The notes beneath the pieces are model-generated. The model had not been told where the DNA came from. It worked only from the letters and a program-made list of their open reading frames with translations, and made no database searches. DNA of 64,000 nt from Magnetococcales bacterium WMHbin3 (lineage in GTDB: Bacteria; Pseudomonadota; Magnetococcia; Magnetococcales; Magnetaquicoccaceae), in NCBI GenBank assembly GCA_002753185.1, contig PDZX01000008.1, positions 26,491 through 90,490 on the forward strand, given 5' to 3'. Position numbers and translations under genes: made by a program. Below, piece after piece: positions 6,639-16,092 of this stretch. Positions within the stretch are counted from its first letter, which is position 1; every line of letters begins with the position of its first letter.

Positions 6639-8267
6639 TTGATCGAATGGATCCCCAACCTCGTCAACCATGCCGCCGCACCCTGGATCTTGGCGGGATG
6701 GATGCCCCTGTGGGGTCTGCTGGCGTGGGTGACACTGCAACGCCGCCATTTCGCGCCACTGGCCAGGGAGATCCCGGAAGCGGTGCGCATGCTCGGCAAG
6801 ACCCCCGGCGATCCGGAAGGATTCGTCCCGCACCTCGTGCGCGTGGACGCCGCTTTCAACGAAACGGTCCTGCTCTTCCCCGCCTGGCGGGAGTTCAAGG
6901 AGGGCCTGATTTCACCGCGCACGGGTGAAAAAACCATCCGCTGCGCCAACCGTCCGGAAACGATCTTCACCGCCGAGCGGCTCGCCGAACGCCACCTCGT
7001 TACGGAAACCCTGCATGAGATGCCGATCCGGCTGGCATGGGCCGGTCTGCTCTTCACCTTCGTGGGCCTGCTGGGCGCCCTGCACGAAACCGGACTGGGT
7101 TTGACCGCCGGGGATCCGGCAACGGTTCGGGAGGCATTGCGCGGATTGCTGGGCCTGGCGGGGCTGAAATTCCTGGCCACCCTCTCCGGACTGCTTTCGG
7201 CCGGCGCGTTCGCTTGGAGCGCGCGCCGCGCCGGCAGGCGGCTGGATCGCATGTTGACGGCGCTGACCGCTATGATGCGGGACCGGATGGTCCACGTCAG
7301 CGGGGAACGGCTGCTGCACGAGCAGTTTGCCGCCATGGGGGAGCGGCAGATGGAGACCCTCGACGCGATCCGCCAACTGGGCGGCAAGGGAGCCGAGCGG
7401 ACGCGCGGCGATGCCCCGGACCTCGCCCCCCTGGTGACCGCCCTGCGCGAGGAGGGGGAACGGCTGGCCATGGCCAATGCCTTGATCCTGGAACACGTGG
7501 TGGCGGGCCTGAACGGACTGCGTCAGGAACTGGATCACCTGGAAACCCGCCTCGCCAATCGCATGGAACAGGCGGGCGCGCTTCTCACGCTGGATGCTGC
7601 GGCCCTGCGACCCCTGCTGGCGGATCTGCGGCACGAGGGGGAACACCTGGCGCGGGAATTGATGACCTCCATCCGGGAGCATGTCACCCTGCCTCAGCCC
7701 GGACTGCCGGAACTGGACTCCTGGACGCGGATCCTCGCGCAACTGGAACGGGCGGCCCAGGCGCTGGAACGTCAGGCGACCGGCCCGCACATGCTGCCCT
7801 TGCCGGAGAGTCGCAAGGTCATTGCCGCGCCCTCTCCCCCCCCGTTGCCCCCGCCTCCCATGGTGGCCACGCTGCCACCCCGGGTAACGGCCTTGCGGGA
7901 GATGCTGGTCGAACTCAAGGGGTCGTTCGCCGAACTGGCCGATCTGCAAATCGACCCGCTGATCCGCGAGGCCGCCGCGCGCTGGGGGGCGCTGCCCGGC
8001 GATCGCTCCCGGCCTCTGGCCGCCTCTCCCGGCCTGATGGCCCTGCGGCAACGGATCTCCCACCTTCCCGCCGTCCATCTCCAGGCCCTGGATGCGCTCC
8101 TCGGCGTCACCAGCGGCAAAGGCGCGGGCTGGGAGCGTCTCGTCACCCCGGCCCCGACATCCGCCCCGGAGGGGACCACCGAATCCGCCTCGCCCGATCC
8201 TCATCTGCGCCACCTCGTGGACCGCTTCATGCAGGTCCGGCAGCGTCCCACGTTCCCCCGCGCCTGA
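6639..8267 (+). CDS. MotA/TolQ/ExbB-like membrane protein
   Basis: A 542-residue protein with three hydrophobic segments: residues 12-32, 130-150 (LAWAGLLFTFVGLLGAL) and 170-197 (GLKFLATLSGLLSAGAFAW). The last two resemble the paired helices of MotA/TolQ/ExbB/ZorA-type ion-channel proteins, including the Thr/Phe-Gly-Leu-Leu-G stretch. A long soluble helical tail (about 200-540) with a Pro-rich linker near 395-412 follows. I chose the TTG at 6639, as no in-frame ATG precedes the first helix; the ribosome binding site is modest. Its stop overlaps the YcjX start (TGATG), so the two are translationally coupled. A MotB/TolR-type partner is not seen. The family call is by pattern; ion conduction is not proven. 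Confidence 0.6.
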   Translation: MIEWIPNLVNHAAAPWILAGWMPLWGLLAWVTLQRRHFAPLAREIPEAVRMLGKTPGDPEGFVPHLVRVDAAFNETVLLFPAWREFKEGLISPRTGEKTIRCANRPETIFTAERLAERHLVTETLHEMPIRLAWAGLLFTFVGLLGALHETGLGLTAGDPATVREALRGLLGLAGLKFLATLSGLLSAGAFAWSARRAGRRLDRMLTALTAMMRDRMVHVSGERLLHEQFAAMGERQMETLDAIRQLGGKGAERTRGDAPDLAPLVTALREEGERLAMANALILEHVVAGLNGLRQELDHLETRLANRMEQAGALLTLDAAALRPLLADLRHEGEHLARELMTSIREHVTLPQPGLPELDSWTRILAQLERAAQALERQATGPHMLPLPESRKVIAAPSPPPLPPPPMVATLPPRVTALREMLVELKGSFAELADLQIDPLIREAAARWGALPGDRSRPLAASPGLMALRQRISHLPAVHLQALDALLGVTSGKGAGWERLVTPAPTSAPEGTTESASPDPHLRHLVDRFMQVRQRPTFPRA

Positions 8268-9682
8268 TGGCCACCCTGGATCAACTGGCGCGCGGCGCGG
8301 TCGGACAACTCGACGAATGGATGCACCTGGCCATGGACCGCACCGTGCGTCTGGCGGTCACCGGCCTGAATCAGAGCGGCAAGACCGTTTTCACCACCGC
8401 CCTGGTCCATCACCTGCTGCATGCCCTGGATGGCGTCAATCTCCCCTTTCTCCAGGTGGTGGCCGAGGGCCGTCTGCAAGGCACCCGGATCATGCTCCAG
8501 CCGGACATGGACGTACCGGCCTTTCGGTATGATTCTTATCTGCGCGCCCTGCTGGGGGCCAAACCGGCCTGGCCGGTCCCCACCGACGCCCTGAGCGAAA
8601 TCCGCCTGGCCGTGCGTTTCCGTCCCTCCGGGATGGTGAGCCGCCGGATCACCCCCAACGCCACGCTCTATCTGGACATCATCGATTATCCGGGCGAGTG
8701 GTTGCTGGATCTGCCCATGCTGCACCTCTCCTTCGCGGAGTGGTCGGCGCAGACCCTGCAACGCTGCGAGGAGGAGCCGCGCCGCTCCCTGTCCGAGGAG
8801 TGGCGCGCGCGGCTGGCCGAAATCGACCTCGCCCAGCCGGCGCGGGAGGAGCCGATCCGTATCCTTGGCGAAAGCTATACCCGGTTTCTCATGGCCTGCA
8901 AGGAGGCCAAGGTGGGCCTGAGCTTCCTGCAACCGGGCCGCTTCACCATTCCCGGCGATTTCCGGGGCGCGCCGTTGTTGATGTTTTCGCCAGTGCCGCC
9001 CCCCGACCACCAGGGCAATCCTCCGGGTTCCGTGCGCGAGGAACTGGAAAAACGCTTCGAATCCTACAAGAAGTGGGTGATCGATACTTTTTTTTCGCTC
9101 CATTTCAATACTTTCGATCGCCAGGTCGTATTGCTCGACCTGTTGAGCGCCATGAACCGGGGACCGGGGGCGTTCGCCGACCGGCAGATGGCCCTGGAGG
9201 CGATCCTGCAAGGGTTTCGTTACGGCCAGGCCAATCTCTTCACCCGGCTGTTCAAGCCACGCATCGACAAGCTGCTCTTCGCGGTCACCAAGGCCGATTT
9301 CGTGGCCGCCAATCAGCACGCCAACCTGGAGCGCCTGCTGCGCCAGATGGTGGCCCGTCCCGCCAACGACGCCGCCTTCTCCGGAGTGGAGGTCAAGACC
9401 CAGGCCCTGGCCTCCCTGCGCTGCACCCGCACCGTGGTGCGGGAGCACGATGGCCGCCGCCTCTCCTTTGTCCAGGGGATCCCCAAGGGCCGCGACAAGG
9501 AGACCCTGCTGTTTCCCGGTGAGATCCCGGAGACCATCCCCGACCCCGGCGAGTGGGACGCCAACCGCTTTCACTTCCTGGATTTCGAGCCGCGCCGCCC
9601 CCCGGACGCCGAAACCGCCACGCCTCCCCACATCCGGCTCGACCACGCCCTGGAATTCCTGCTCGGAGACAAGCTGAAATGA
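8267..9682 (+). CDS. ycjX: YcjX-family GTPase-like protein (DUF463)
   Basis: A 471-residue P-loop protein of the YcjX/DUF463 family, close to the E. coli length of about 465. The Walker A motif GLNQSGKT is at residues 33-40, DIIDYPGEWLLDLPML (about 135-150) is the family signature around the switch region, and VTKADF near residue 340 matches a TKxD nucleotide-specificity motif. The ATG overlaps the stop of the upstream MotA-like gene, and its own stop overlaps the DUF697 gene (ATGA). In gammaproteobacteria ycjX and ycjF (DUF697) are neighbours and induced by envelope stress, so the pairing here is the conserved one. Exact function in cells is not well established. Confidence 0.85.
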   Translation: MATLDQLARGAVGQLDEWMHLAMDRTVRLAVTGLNQSGKTVFTTALVHHLLHALDGVNLPFLQVVAEGRLQGTRIMLQPDMDVPAFRYDSYLRALLGAKPAWPVPTDALSEIRLAVRFRPSGMVSRRITPNATLYLDIIDYPGEWLLDLPMLHLSFAEWSAQTLQRCEEEPRRSLSEEWRARLAEIDLAQPAREEPIRILGESYTRFLMACKEAKVGLSFLQPGRFTIPGDFRGAPLLMFSPVPPPDHQGNPPGSVREELEKRFESYKKWVIDTFFSLHFNTFDRQVVLLDLLSAMNRGPGAFADRQMALEAILQGFRYGQANLFTRLFKPRIDKLLFAVTKADFVAANQHANLERLLRQMVARPANDAAFSGVEVKTQALASLRCTRTVVREHDGRRLSFVQGIPKGRDKETLLFPGEIPETIPDPGEWDANRFHFLDFEPRRPPDAETATPPHIRLDHALEFLLGDKLK

Positions 9683-10680
9683 GCCGCTGGGTCCCCCCGC
9701 TGGAGCTGCCCCCGGAAGGTTTTTCGCCAGAGGAGAAACCGGCCCCCCCTGCCCAGTTGCCGGTTGCTCCGGGTCAGGAGGAGGAGTATGTCGATGACAC
9801 GCATCCTGGATTCGATGCGGATCATAAAAAAACCGGACCAGGCCGCTGGATTTTTTTATCATTTTCATTACTCTTCATCGGCGTGCTGGTGGAGGACGCG
9901 GTGGTGTTTCTGGCCGCGCAGTACCGGCTGCATCCCTCCCTGGGGATCTCCTTCGGCCTGCTGCTGCTGGTCCTGACCGGTGCCCTGCTCGTCGCCGTCG
10001 CGCGTGAGTGGCGGGGCCTGCGCTCGGTGCGCGGGCAAGACGATGCGCGCCTGCGTCTGGAACGTCTCGCCAGGGAGGACACCTTCGGTCAGGCCAGGGG
10101 GGTGCTGGAGGCTGCCGGGGAACGCTACCGGGAGCGTCCGGAGATGCAACCGGCCCTGGATGCCTATCGTGCCGCCTTGCGGGATCATCTTGGGGACCGG
10201 GAACTGGTGACATTGTTCTCCGATGTCGCCATGCGTCCCCTGGACCAGGCCGCCTTGCGCGTGGTGGGCCGTCATGCCGCCAGCGCCGCTCTTTCGGCGG
10301 TTCTTTCCCCCGTGGCCATGCTGGACGCGTTGCTCTTTTTGTGGCGCAATTTGCGCATGATCCGTGAAATCGCCCACCTCTACGGCCTGCGACCCGGTTT
10401 CGCCGGTTCCGTCCTGCTGGCGCGCCAGATGGCCGAAGGGATGCTGGTGGTGGGGGCCACCGAACTGGTCACCCACACCGCCGCCGACCTGCTCGGCGAT
10501 ACCCTGGCCGGAGCCGCCCTGGCCAGCGCTGGCCAGGCTGCCACCAACGCCTTGTTTACCGCCCGCATCGGCCTGCGCGCCATCTCCCAATGCCGCCCCG
10601 TCCCCTTTCCCCCCTCCCGCAAGCCCGGTTTGCTGGAGATCCGGAAGGAATTCAAGGGAGCGCTTCCTCCCCATCCGTGA
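9679..10680 (+). CDS. YcjF-like membrane protein (DUF697)
   Basis: A 333-residue protein of the YcjF/TIGR01620 type. A disordered Pro/Glu-rich N-terminus of about 55 residues is followed by two transmembrane helices at about 57-78 and 87-108. The C-terminal half is the DUF697 domain, with a hydrophobic Ala/Leu-rich region (about 195-300). It starts at an ATG overlapping the ycjX stop by four bases, so it is translationally coupled. The conserved YcjX-YcjF pairing suggests a joint membrane-associated role. The unusual feature is the third partner upstream, a MotA/TolQ-like protein. No regulatory site specific to this gene is visible. Confidence 0.75.
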   Translation: MSRWVPPLELPPEGFSPEEKPAPPAQLPVAPGQEEEYVDDTHPGFDADHKKTGPGRWIFLSFSLLFIGVLVEDAVVFLAAQYRLHPSLGISFGLLLLVLTGALLVAVAREWRGLRSVRGQDDARLRLERLAREDTFGQARGVLEAAGERYRERPEMQPALDAYRAALRDHLGDRELVTLFSDVAMRPLDQAALRVVGRHAASAALSAVLSPVAMLDALLFLWRNLRMIREIAHLYGLRPGFAGSVLLARQMAEGMLVVGATELVTHTAADLLGDTLAGAALASAGQAATNALFTARIGLRAISQCRPVPFPPSRKPGLLEIRKEFKGALPPHP

Positions 10681-10685
10681 TCCGA

Positions 10686-10714
10686 TTGACAGGCACTTGT
10701 GCTTCGATTAATCT
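10686..10714 (+). promoter_or_regulatory. Possible sigma-70-type promoter for the chemoreceptor gene
   Basis: TTGACA at 10686-10691, a 17-base spacer and TAATCT at 10709-10714 lie about 54 bases ahead of the chemoreceptor ATG. The -35 is perfect and the spacing ideal; the -10 matches poorly. Confidence 0.4.
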
Positions 10715-10767
10715 GCATCGCGGCTATTCTTTTGACATATGGGCGTTTTCGGCAAGGATCGAGATTC

Positions 10768-12666
10768 ATGAAAAATTGGCAACTGGGGGTCAAACTGGCC
10801 GTTGGCTTCGGCATTGTGTCGATGCTGACCGTCACCATATCCGTGACCGGCTATCTGACGCTGACCCATCTGCGGGACCTTATGGACAAGACCCGTGACA
10901 TGACCATCCTGGAAAATACCCTCAATCTGGCCATGCAGGCGGAAAAGAATTTCATCATCCGCAAGGATGCGCACGCCATCGAGGAGAACCGGAAAGCTGT
11001 CGAGGAGGTCCGCAAGCTGGCGATCCTCGACCGGGACCAGAAGTTCGCCAGCCAGGCCAACAAGGCCCAGATGGATGGCGTTCTGAGCGCCATCGATGGA
11101 TACGATAAGGGGTTTGCCGGCTATGTCGCCCTGGAGAAGCAGATCCAGGAAGGGGTGAACCGCATGCGCGACCTGGCCCGCGACCCGATCCACAAGGAGA
11201 CCGTGGCCCTTCAGGAGATGCAGGGCAAAAAGGTGGCGGAGTTGCTCGACAAGGAAAGTGCTGGCGTGGACCTGACGGCCATGAAGGCCGAAATCAGGGA
11301 TCGGACCATGAAGGCCCTCAAGTCGGGGGAGATGCTGGCCGACATGCGCGAGGCGCGCATTGCCGAAAAGGAGGTGCTCAGGTCGTTCGGCAAGGATGAG
11401 CAACAGGTGCGGCGCAACCAGGAGAACATGAGCGACGCCCTCAGGATCGCGAAGGATTTGCAGCCCACCTTCAAGAACCAGGTCAACATCGACCGGATCG
11501 CGAAGATCATCGCCGGGATCGAGGCCTATCAAAAACAGATGGCCGGGATTCTCGACCTTCTCGCCAGACAGGTCAGGGCCGAGCAGGAAATCAGCGCGGC
11601 AAGACGTACTGCGGACCAGTTGATCGTGGCGATTGCCGAGGCGCAGGAAAAATTGTCGGCAGAGGAGATCGGGTCGGGCATCCGCTACATCCTTGGCGCC
11701 ACCGTCGTGGTGGTGTTGATCGGTTCGCTGATCGGTTCCCTGATCCGGCGTGCCATCGTGCGCGCCTTGACCAGGGCGGTGGCTTTTGCTCGGACCATCG
11801 CCCAGGGCGACCTGACCGCCACGATCGACCTGGATCAAAAGGACGAAGTGGGCCAACTGGCCGATGCCCTGCGGGAGATGGCCGGCAGGCTCAGGGAGGT
11901 GATCGGCGAGGTCTCCGCCGCCGCCGCGCAGGTCGCCATCGGCAGCAACGAGATTGCCAACACCGCCAACTCCCTTTCCCAGGGGGTGACCGAGCAGTCG
12001 GCGGCGGTGGAAACCACCTCGTCGGCCATGACCGCCATCGCCGGCAGTTGTCAGATCAACACCGACAGCTCCAACACCACCCAGAACCTGGCCCTGCAGG
12101 CGGCGCAGGACGCGGCCAAGGGGGGAGAGGCGGTCGATCAGTCGGTACACGCCATGAAGGAGATCGCCGCCAAGATCGGCATCATCGAGGATATCGCAAG
12201 GCAGACCAATCTATTGGCTCTGAATGCGGCCATCGAGGCGGCGCGGGCTGGCGAGCATGGCAAAGGATTCGCCGTGGTGGCCGCCGAAGTGAGAAAACTG
12301 GCGGAACGCAGCCAGGGCGCCGCCGGGGAGATCGGCGCCCTTTCCAGTTCCAGCGTGCGGGTGTCCGAGGAAGCCGGGGCCATCATCACCAAACTGGTCC
12401 CGGACATTCAGGAGACCGCGACCCGCATCCAGGGGATCGCGGAGTGCAGCCGGCAGCAGCGCGACGGCATCGCCGAGATCAATCAGTCGGTTCGGCAGTT
12501 GGAACAGGTGGTGCAAACCACCGCCGGCTCCTCCGAGGAGTTGGCCGCCACCGCCGAGGAGCTGCATGCCCAGGCCGAGATGATGGCGCGCTCCATGGCG
12601 TTTTTCAACGTGGGCCATGCCGACAGGCCCCCGGCTCCCTCGCAAGAGGTTCTCAAGACCTTCTGA
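10768..12666 (+). CDS. Methyl-accepting chemotaxis protein
   Basis: A 632-residue transmembrane chemoreceptor. TM1 spans about residues 7-30. A large all-helical periplasmic sensor follows (about 31-305; the EKNFIIRKD and repeated long helices suggest a helical bimodular or four-helix-bundle type). TM2 is at about 307-328 and HAMP at about 329-380, with the cytoplasmic signalling domain after it. The receptor tip is recognisable around 475-505 by [18 protein letters not shown]. Such proteins signal through CheW and CheA. A ribosome binding site (AAGGA) precedes the ATG. No che genes are adjacent. It is followed 10 bases later by a rhodanese-like gene, possibly co-transcribed. The ligand cannot be inferred. 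Confidence 0.93.
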   Translation: MKNWQLGVKLAVGFGIVSMLTVTISVTGYLTLTHLRDLMDKTRDMTILENTLNLAMQAEKNFIIRKDAHAIEENRKAVEEVRKLAILDRDQKFASQANKAQMDGVLSAIDGYDKGFAGYVALEKQIQEGVNRMRDLARDPIHKETVALQEMQGKKVAELLDKESAGVDLTAMKAEIRDRTMKALKSGEMLADMREARIAEKEVLRSFGKDEQQVRRNQENMSDALRIAKDLQPTFKNQVNIDRIAKIIAGIEAYQKQMAGILDLLARQVRAEQEISAARRTADQLIVAIAEAQEKLSAEEIGSGIRYILGATVVVVLIGSLIGSLIRRAIVRALTRAVAFARTIAQGDLTATIDLDQKDEVGQLADALREMAGRLREVIGEVSAAAAQVAIGSNEIANTANSLSQGVTEQSAAVETTSSAMTAIAGSCQINTDSSNTTQNLALQAAQDAAKGGEAVDQSVHAMKEIAAKIGIIEDIARQTNLLALNAAIEAARAGEHGKGFAVVAAEVRKLAERSQGAAGEIGALSSSSVRVSEEAGAIITKLVPDIQETATRIQGIAECSRQQRDGIAEINQSVRQLEQVVQTTAGSSEELAATAEELHAQAEMMARSMAFFNVGHADRPPAPSQEVLKTF

Positions 12667-12676
12667 GACCAGGCCC

Positions 12677-13180
12677 ATGTCCATCTTCGGTAATCCCGGC
12701 GTCATGCCGATCGAGCAGTTTCTGGCCGCCCCCACCGAGCCGATCATCGTGGATGTGCGGGGGGTCCCGGACTCGGATCCCGGCATTCCGGGGTCGTTGA
12801 AGGCCTATGTGCTGGACATCGAGGAGCGACCCGATGCCTTTGAGAGGAAATTCGCATCTCAATTGCAAAAGCGTCCCATGCTGCTCTATTGCAGCAAGGG
12901 TGAGTCCAGCCATTTCCTGTTGGGGAAATTTTCGGGCAAGTATCACATCCGCAGCCTGCAGGGGGGGATGGTCACCTATCTGATGACCATTTCGCGTCTG
13001 CTGCACGAGCACCCCTACGAGGACCCCAGCAAGAAGGGGGACACCATGGTGCGCATCCTGGCGGCCCTGACCAACCGCAACACCGATCCGGCCACCTTTT
13101 GCAAGATCATCGACCGGTTGATACGTCTCACCCCGGATCCGAAATTCCGCAAATTGGCTGCCCAGGCCAGGGGGCGTTGA
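12677..13180 (+). CDS. Rhodanese-like domain protein
   Basis: A 167-residue protein. The first 110 residues fit a single rhodanese domain: IIVDVRGVPD resembles the common DVR element, and LLYCSKGESS carries a cysteine (residue 72) where the catalytic loop is expected. QGGMVTYL matches the usual C-terminal Gly-Gly motif. The last 50 residues are helical and specific to this protein. I chose the ATG at 12677 over an upstream ATG that lies inside the chemoreceptor gene. It may handle sulfane sulfur, which would suit a sulfur-storing organism, but non-catalytic rhodanese domains are common. It ends 6 bases from the convergent sugar operon. Confidence 0.6.
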   Translation: MSIFGNPGVMPIEQFLAAPTEPIIVDVRGVPDSDPGIPGSLKAYVLDIEERPDAFERKFASQLQKRPMLLYCSKGESSHFLLGKFSGKYHIRSLQGGMVTYLMTISRLLHEHPYEDPSKKGDTMVRILAALTNRNTDPATFCKIIDRLIRLTPDPKFRKLAAQARGR

Positions 13181-13186
13181 CCCCCG

Positions 13187-15214
13187 TCAGCCGCGCACCT
13201 TGAAGAGCGGCTGAATGGGCTGGCAGCGCAGCCGTTCTTGCATCGTTCCGCCATCCACCGCCTCCTTGAGGATGGGCAGGACTTCGTCGTAGACAGCGAG
13301 CAGGGTGTCGATGTCGGCCCTGGTGTGGGCGTAGCTGAGGTTGTGCGTGCCGATGCACAGGATGCCTCTGGCAAATATTTCCTGCAAAAATAACGATTTG
13401 ATTTCGAACTGGCCGTATCCCCCCGCATCCTTGAACATCAGGAACGACCAGACCGGCAAACCCGCCGTACCGAGAAAATGGCCGACGCCGTGGCGCGTCA
13501 ACAAAGGCTGCAAGCCATCCAGCAGTTGCCGGCCCTGCTCCCACAGAGTGGCCACCACCGGCTCGCGGCGCAGTTTGTCGAGTGTGGCCGCCGCCGCCGC
13601 CAACGAGAGGGTCTCGCCGCCGAAGGTGAAGGAGAAGAAAATCTCCTCCATCAGGCGCATCAGTTCCCGTGGTCCGGCAATGGCCGAAATGGGAAAACCG
13701 TTGGCCAACCCCTTGCCCAGGGTGACCAGATCCGGAATCACGCCGAAATATTCCACCGCGCCGCCGTTGGCCAGACGAAAGCCGGTGATGGTCTCGTCGA
13801 AGACGAGCAGGGCGCCGTGTCGGCGGGTCAGTTCCCGCACCGCCTCCAGAAAGCCGTTTTTCGGCGGTTCGACATTGACCGGCTCCAGAATCACCGCCGC
13901 CACCGCGTTGGGGTGGGTGGCGAAGATTTTCTCCAGGGAGGTGATGTCGTTGTAGACGAAGGTGTGGGTCAGATCGCGGGTCGCCTTGGGCACCCCCAGG
14001 TGGCGGGCGGTGGCGCCGATGTACCAGTCCTGCCAGCCGTGATAGCCGCACACCGCCACATGATCCCGTCCGGTATGGGCGCGGGCCAGCCGGATCGCTC
14101 CAGAGGTGGCGTCCGAGCCGTTCTTGCCGAAGCGCACCTGTTCGACTCCGGGGACCATGGCCACGATCTTTTCGGCGACTTCCATCTCCAGGGGGTGAGG
14201 GAGGGAAAAGAGCGTTCCTTTTTCCAGTTGGTTCTTTACGGCCTGGTTGACGTCGGGATCGCCATAGCCGAGGCTGATGGAGAGCAGACCATTGATAAAA
14301 TCGAGATATTCATTGCCATCCGCATCCCATACACGGCTTCCCTGGCCATGGGTGATGAAGAACGGCGACACTCCGTGGGGGTACTGCACCTTGCTCTTGC
14401 TGAAGGTCTGCGAGCCGAGAGGGATGGTTGTCAGGGCGCGTTGCAGCAGGGCTTCGGAGGTGGCGTAGCGCTCTTTTTGCAGGGAGCGCTCCAGCCCTTC
14501 GTTGCGCCGATGGCTCGTGTTCATAACGGCAAGCTCCGGTTGTTCGTCGATCAGTGCCAGAATCTCTTGCATCCCAAACGCGGGATTTTCCGGATAAAGC
14601 GCCTCGTAAATCCGCTCCACCAGGGCAAAATCCTCCGGTTCGTCCACGGTCCAGCGCAAATGGGAGAGATCCTCCCCCCGCTCCACCGACCCGTGCCGGA
14701 ACCTTTCCGGGTTGCGTACGATGTGCAGGGTGACATGCTCCCGCTCCGCCGGGGAGGTGGCGATTTTCCATGCCTCTTGCAACGCGGCGAAACGGATCAC
14801 CTCCACGTCCAGGCCATCCGGAAAGGTTGGCTCCAGGGCATTGCTGGAATAGTCGAATCCCCCCACCAGATGAAAATCGACCACGCCATCGATCACAAAG
14901 GGTTCCGCCAGCGGGCAATCCCCGGTCAGCCGCACGACATGTTCCGGCGCGTGGGGCAGGGCGGCCCGATAAAAACGATCCAGAACATCGTTCAGCGAGC
15001 CGCGAAAACAGTCGATGCCGATCTCCTGGCAAAGCCGGGCGATGGGATCGTCCTCCGGTTCGTTGCTGGTGGCCACCAGCAGGTGATCCAGACGCCTGGC
15101 CCGCCTGACCCGCTCGATCTGCCGCTCCAGCATCGGTTTATTCAGCAGAGGTTTCAGCACCTTGCCCGGCAGTCGGGTGGAGGAGAAACGCGCTTGCAGA
15201 ATTCCAAGTATCAT
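13187..15214 (-). CDS. Cytidylyltransferase-class III aminotransferase fusion
   Basis: A 675-residue two-domain enzyme. Residues 1-240 are an SpsF/CMP-sugar-type cytidylyltransferase (start ILGILQARFSSTRLPGKVL, with R and K in the nucleotide-binding loop, then VRLTGDCPL). Residues from about 265 onward are a class III, PLP-dependent aminotransferase of the glutamate-1-semialdehyde aminomutase type. It has GSDATSGAIRLAR, DETITGFR and the PLP lysine at K501 in TLGKGLANG. The start ATG overlaps the stop of the upstream reductase gene (ATGA). As last gene of a PseB-PseC-reductase operon it should amino-modify and CMP-activate a surface sugar (inference). Substrate and order of reactions are unknown. 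Confidence 0.85.
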   Translation of the reverse strand: MILGILQARFSSTRLPGKVLKPLLNKPMLERQIERVRRARRLDHLLVATSNEPEDDPIARLCQEIGIDCFRGSLNDVLDRFYRAALPHAPEHVVRLTGDCPLAEPFVIDGVVDFHLVGGFDYSSNALEPTFPDGLDVEVIRFAALQEAWKIATSPAEREHVTLHIVRNPERFRHGSVERGEDLSHLRWTVDEPEDFALVERIYEALYPENPAFGMQEILALIDEQPELAVMNTSHRRNEGLERSLQKERYATSEALLQRALTTIPLGSQTFSKSKVQYPHGVSPFFITHGQGSRVWDADGNEYLDFINGLLSISLGYGDPDVNQAVKNQLEKGTLFSLPHPLEMEVAEKIVAMVPGVEQVRFGKNGSDATSGAIRLARAHTGRDHVAVCGYHGWQDWYIGATARHLGVPKATRDLTHTFVYNDITSLEKIFATHPNAVAAVILEPVNVEPPKNGFLEAVRELTRRHGALLVFDETITGFRLANGGAVEYFGVIPDLVTLGKGLANGFPISAIAGPRELMRLMEEIFFSFTFGGETLSLAAAAATLDKLRREPVVATLWEQGRQLLDGLQPLLTRHGVGHFLGTAGLPVWSFLMFKDAGGYGQFEIKSLFLQEIFARGILCIGTHNLSYAHTRADIDTLLAVYDEVLPILKEAVDGGTMQERLRCQPIQPLFKVRG

Positions 15215-16092
15215 GTCGTCACCCACAATGATGGATTTGTATAATTTTCGTCCCGACATGCGAAGGGGCGCAGGAAGGCGCTGTCGAAGCGGGCTGTCAT
15301 GGCCTGGGTAATTTCGCACAGTTGCGGCACGGTGGTTACCCCGCACAAGAGCACATCCACCCAGTCGAGATCACGCACGAAGCCGAGGGCGGCCTCCAGG
15401 GGGGTCAAATTCCGCTCCCGGATGGCCGCGCGCAGGGCGGTCAGATGCGGTCGCAAACCGGTGAAAAAAGGAGGCAGGGCGTCGGGATCGCTCAACAGAA
15501 TCCCCTGCAGAAAGACCGACCGGGCATGCATCTCCACCCCGGAGGCGCGCAGGCGGGCGATGTTGTCACCATCGAGCCAGCGCTGGTCCAGCAGGTTGAC
15601 CGGGGTTTGCGCCAGGTCGAGGGGAAACCGCTCCAGAATGGTCAGCAATTCGGACGGGGCATAGACAGATACACCTATTTTAATTATCTTGCCTGATTTT
15701 TGTAATTCAAGCATCGCATTGATAAGAAAATCCGCGCCGGGTTTGAGCAGGTCCCGCGCGGAGTGGATCAATAACCCGTATACCGAATCGGTGCGCAGAT
15801 TTTGCAGTGACTGTAGAAACGTGCTTGTCAGCAGATCTCCTTCGCGCCGGGTGATCCGCTCGACTGGAAAGAAAGGAGTTTTGGTCACGATGTGAAAAGA
15901 GTGATTTCCTGGCAGGGCCGCGCCCAGGACCGATTCGCTGGCGCCGTACTGGCAGGCGGTATCCAGCACCCGCACGCCGTTCAAGGCGGCTTCGGCGAGG
16001 ATGGCACGCACCGTCTCCAGGCCGGGTTGCCCCTCCCGGTTGGTGATGCCGTACTCCATGCCGAACTGCACGGTGCCCAGCCCCAGTTTCAT
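15211..16092 (-). CDS. Aldo/keto reductase in sugar operon
   Basis: A 293-residue TIM-barrel oxidoreductase of the aldo/keto reductase superfamily. The catalytic tetrad is recognisable: Asp and Tyr in VLDTACQYG, Lys in VTKTPFF and His in LLIHSARD. It starts at the ATG at 16092, which overlaps the PseC stop by four bases; a longer open frame upstream is rejected for that reason. Its own stop overlaps the next ATG. Members of this group in surface-sugar operons reduce keto-sugar intermediates with NAD(P)H; the substrate here is not known. It replaces the PseG/PseH genes that would be expected in a classical pseudaminate operon. Confidence 0.88.
   Translation of the reverse strand: MKLGLGTVQFGMEYGITNREGQPGLETVRAILAEAALNGVRVLDTACQYGASESVLGAALPGNHSFHIVTKTPFFPVERITRREGDLLTSTFLQSLQNLRTDSVYGLLIHSARDLLKPGADFLINAMLELQKSGKIIKIGVSVYAPSELLTILERFPLDLAQTPVNLLDQRWLDGDNIARLRASGVEMHARSVFLQGILLSDPDALPPFFTGLRPHLTALRAAIRERNLTPLEAALGFVRDLDWVDVLLCGVTTVPQLCEITQAMTARFDSAFLRPFACRDENYTNPSLWVTT

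Noticed and set aside
9553-9678. Longer start of the DUF697 protein
   Set aside because: It would lie within ycjX; the ATGA overlap at 9679 is the better start.
13171-13184. GGGG/CCCC hairpin between convergent genes as a terminator
   Set aside because: Only a four- to five-base stem with no T-run; too weak to call.
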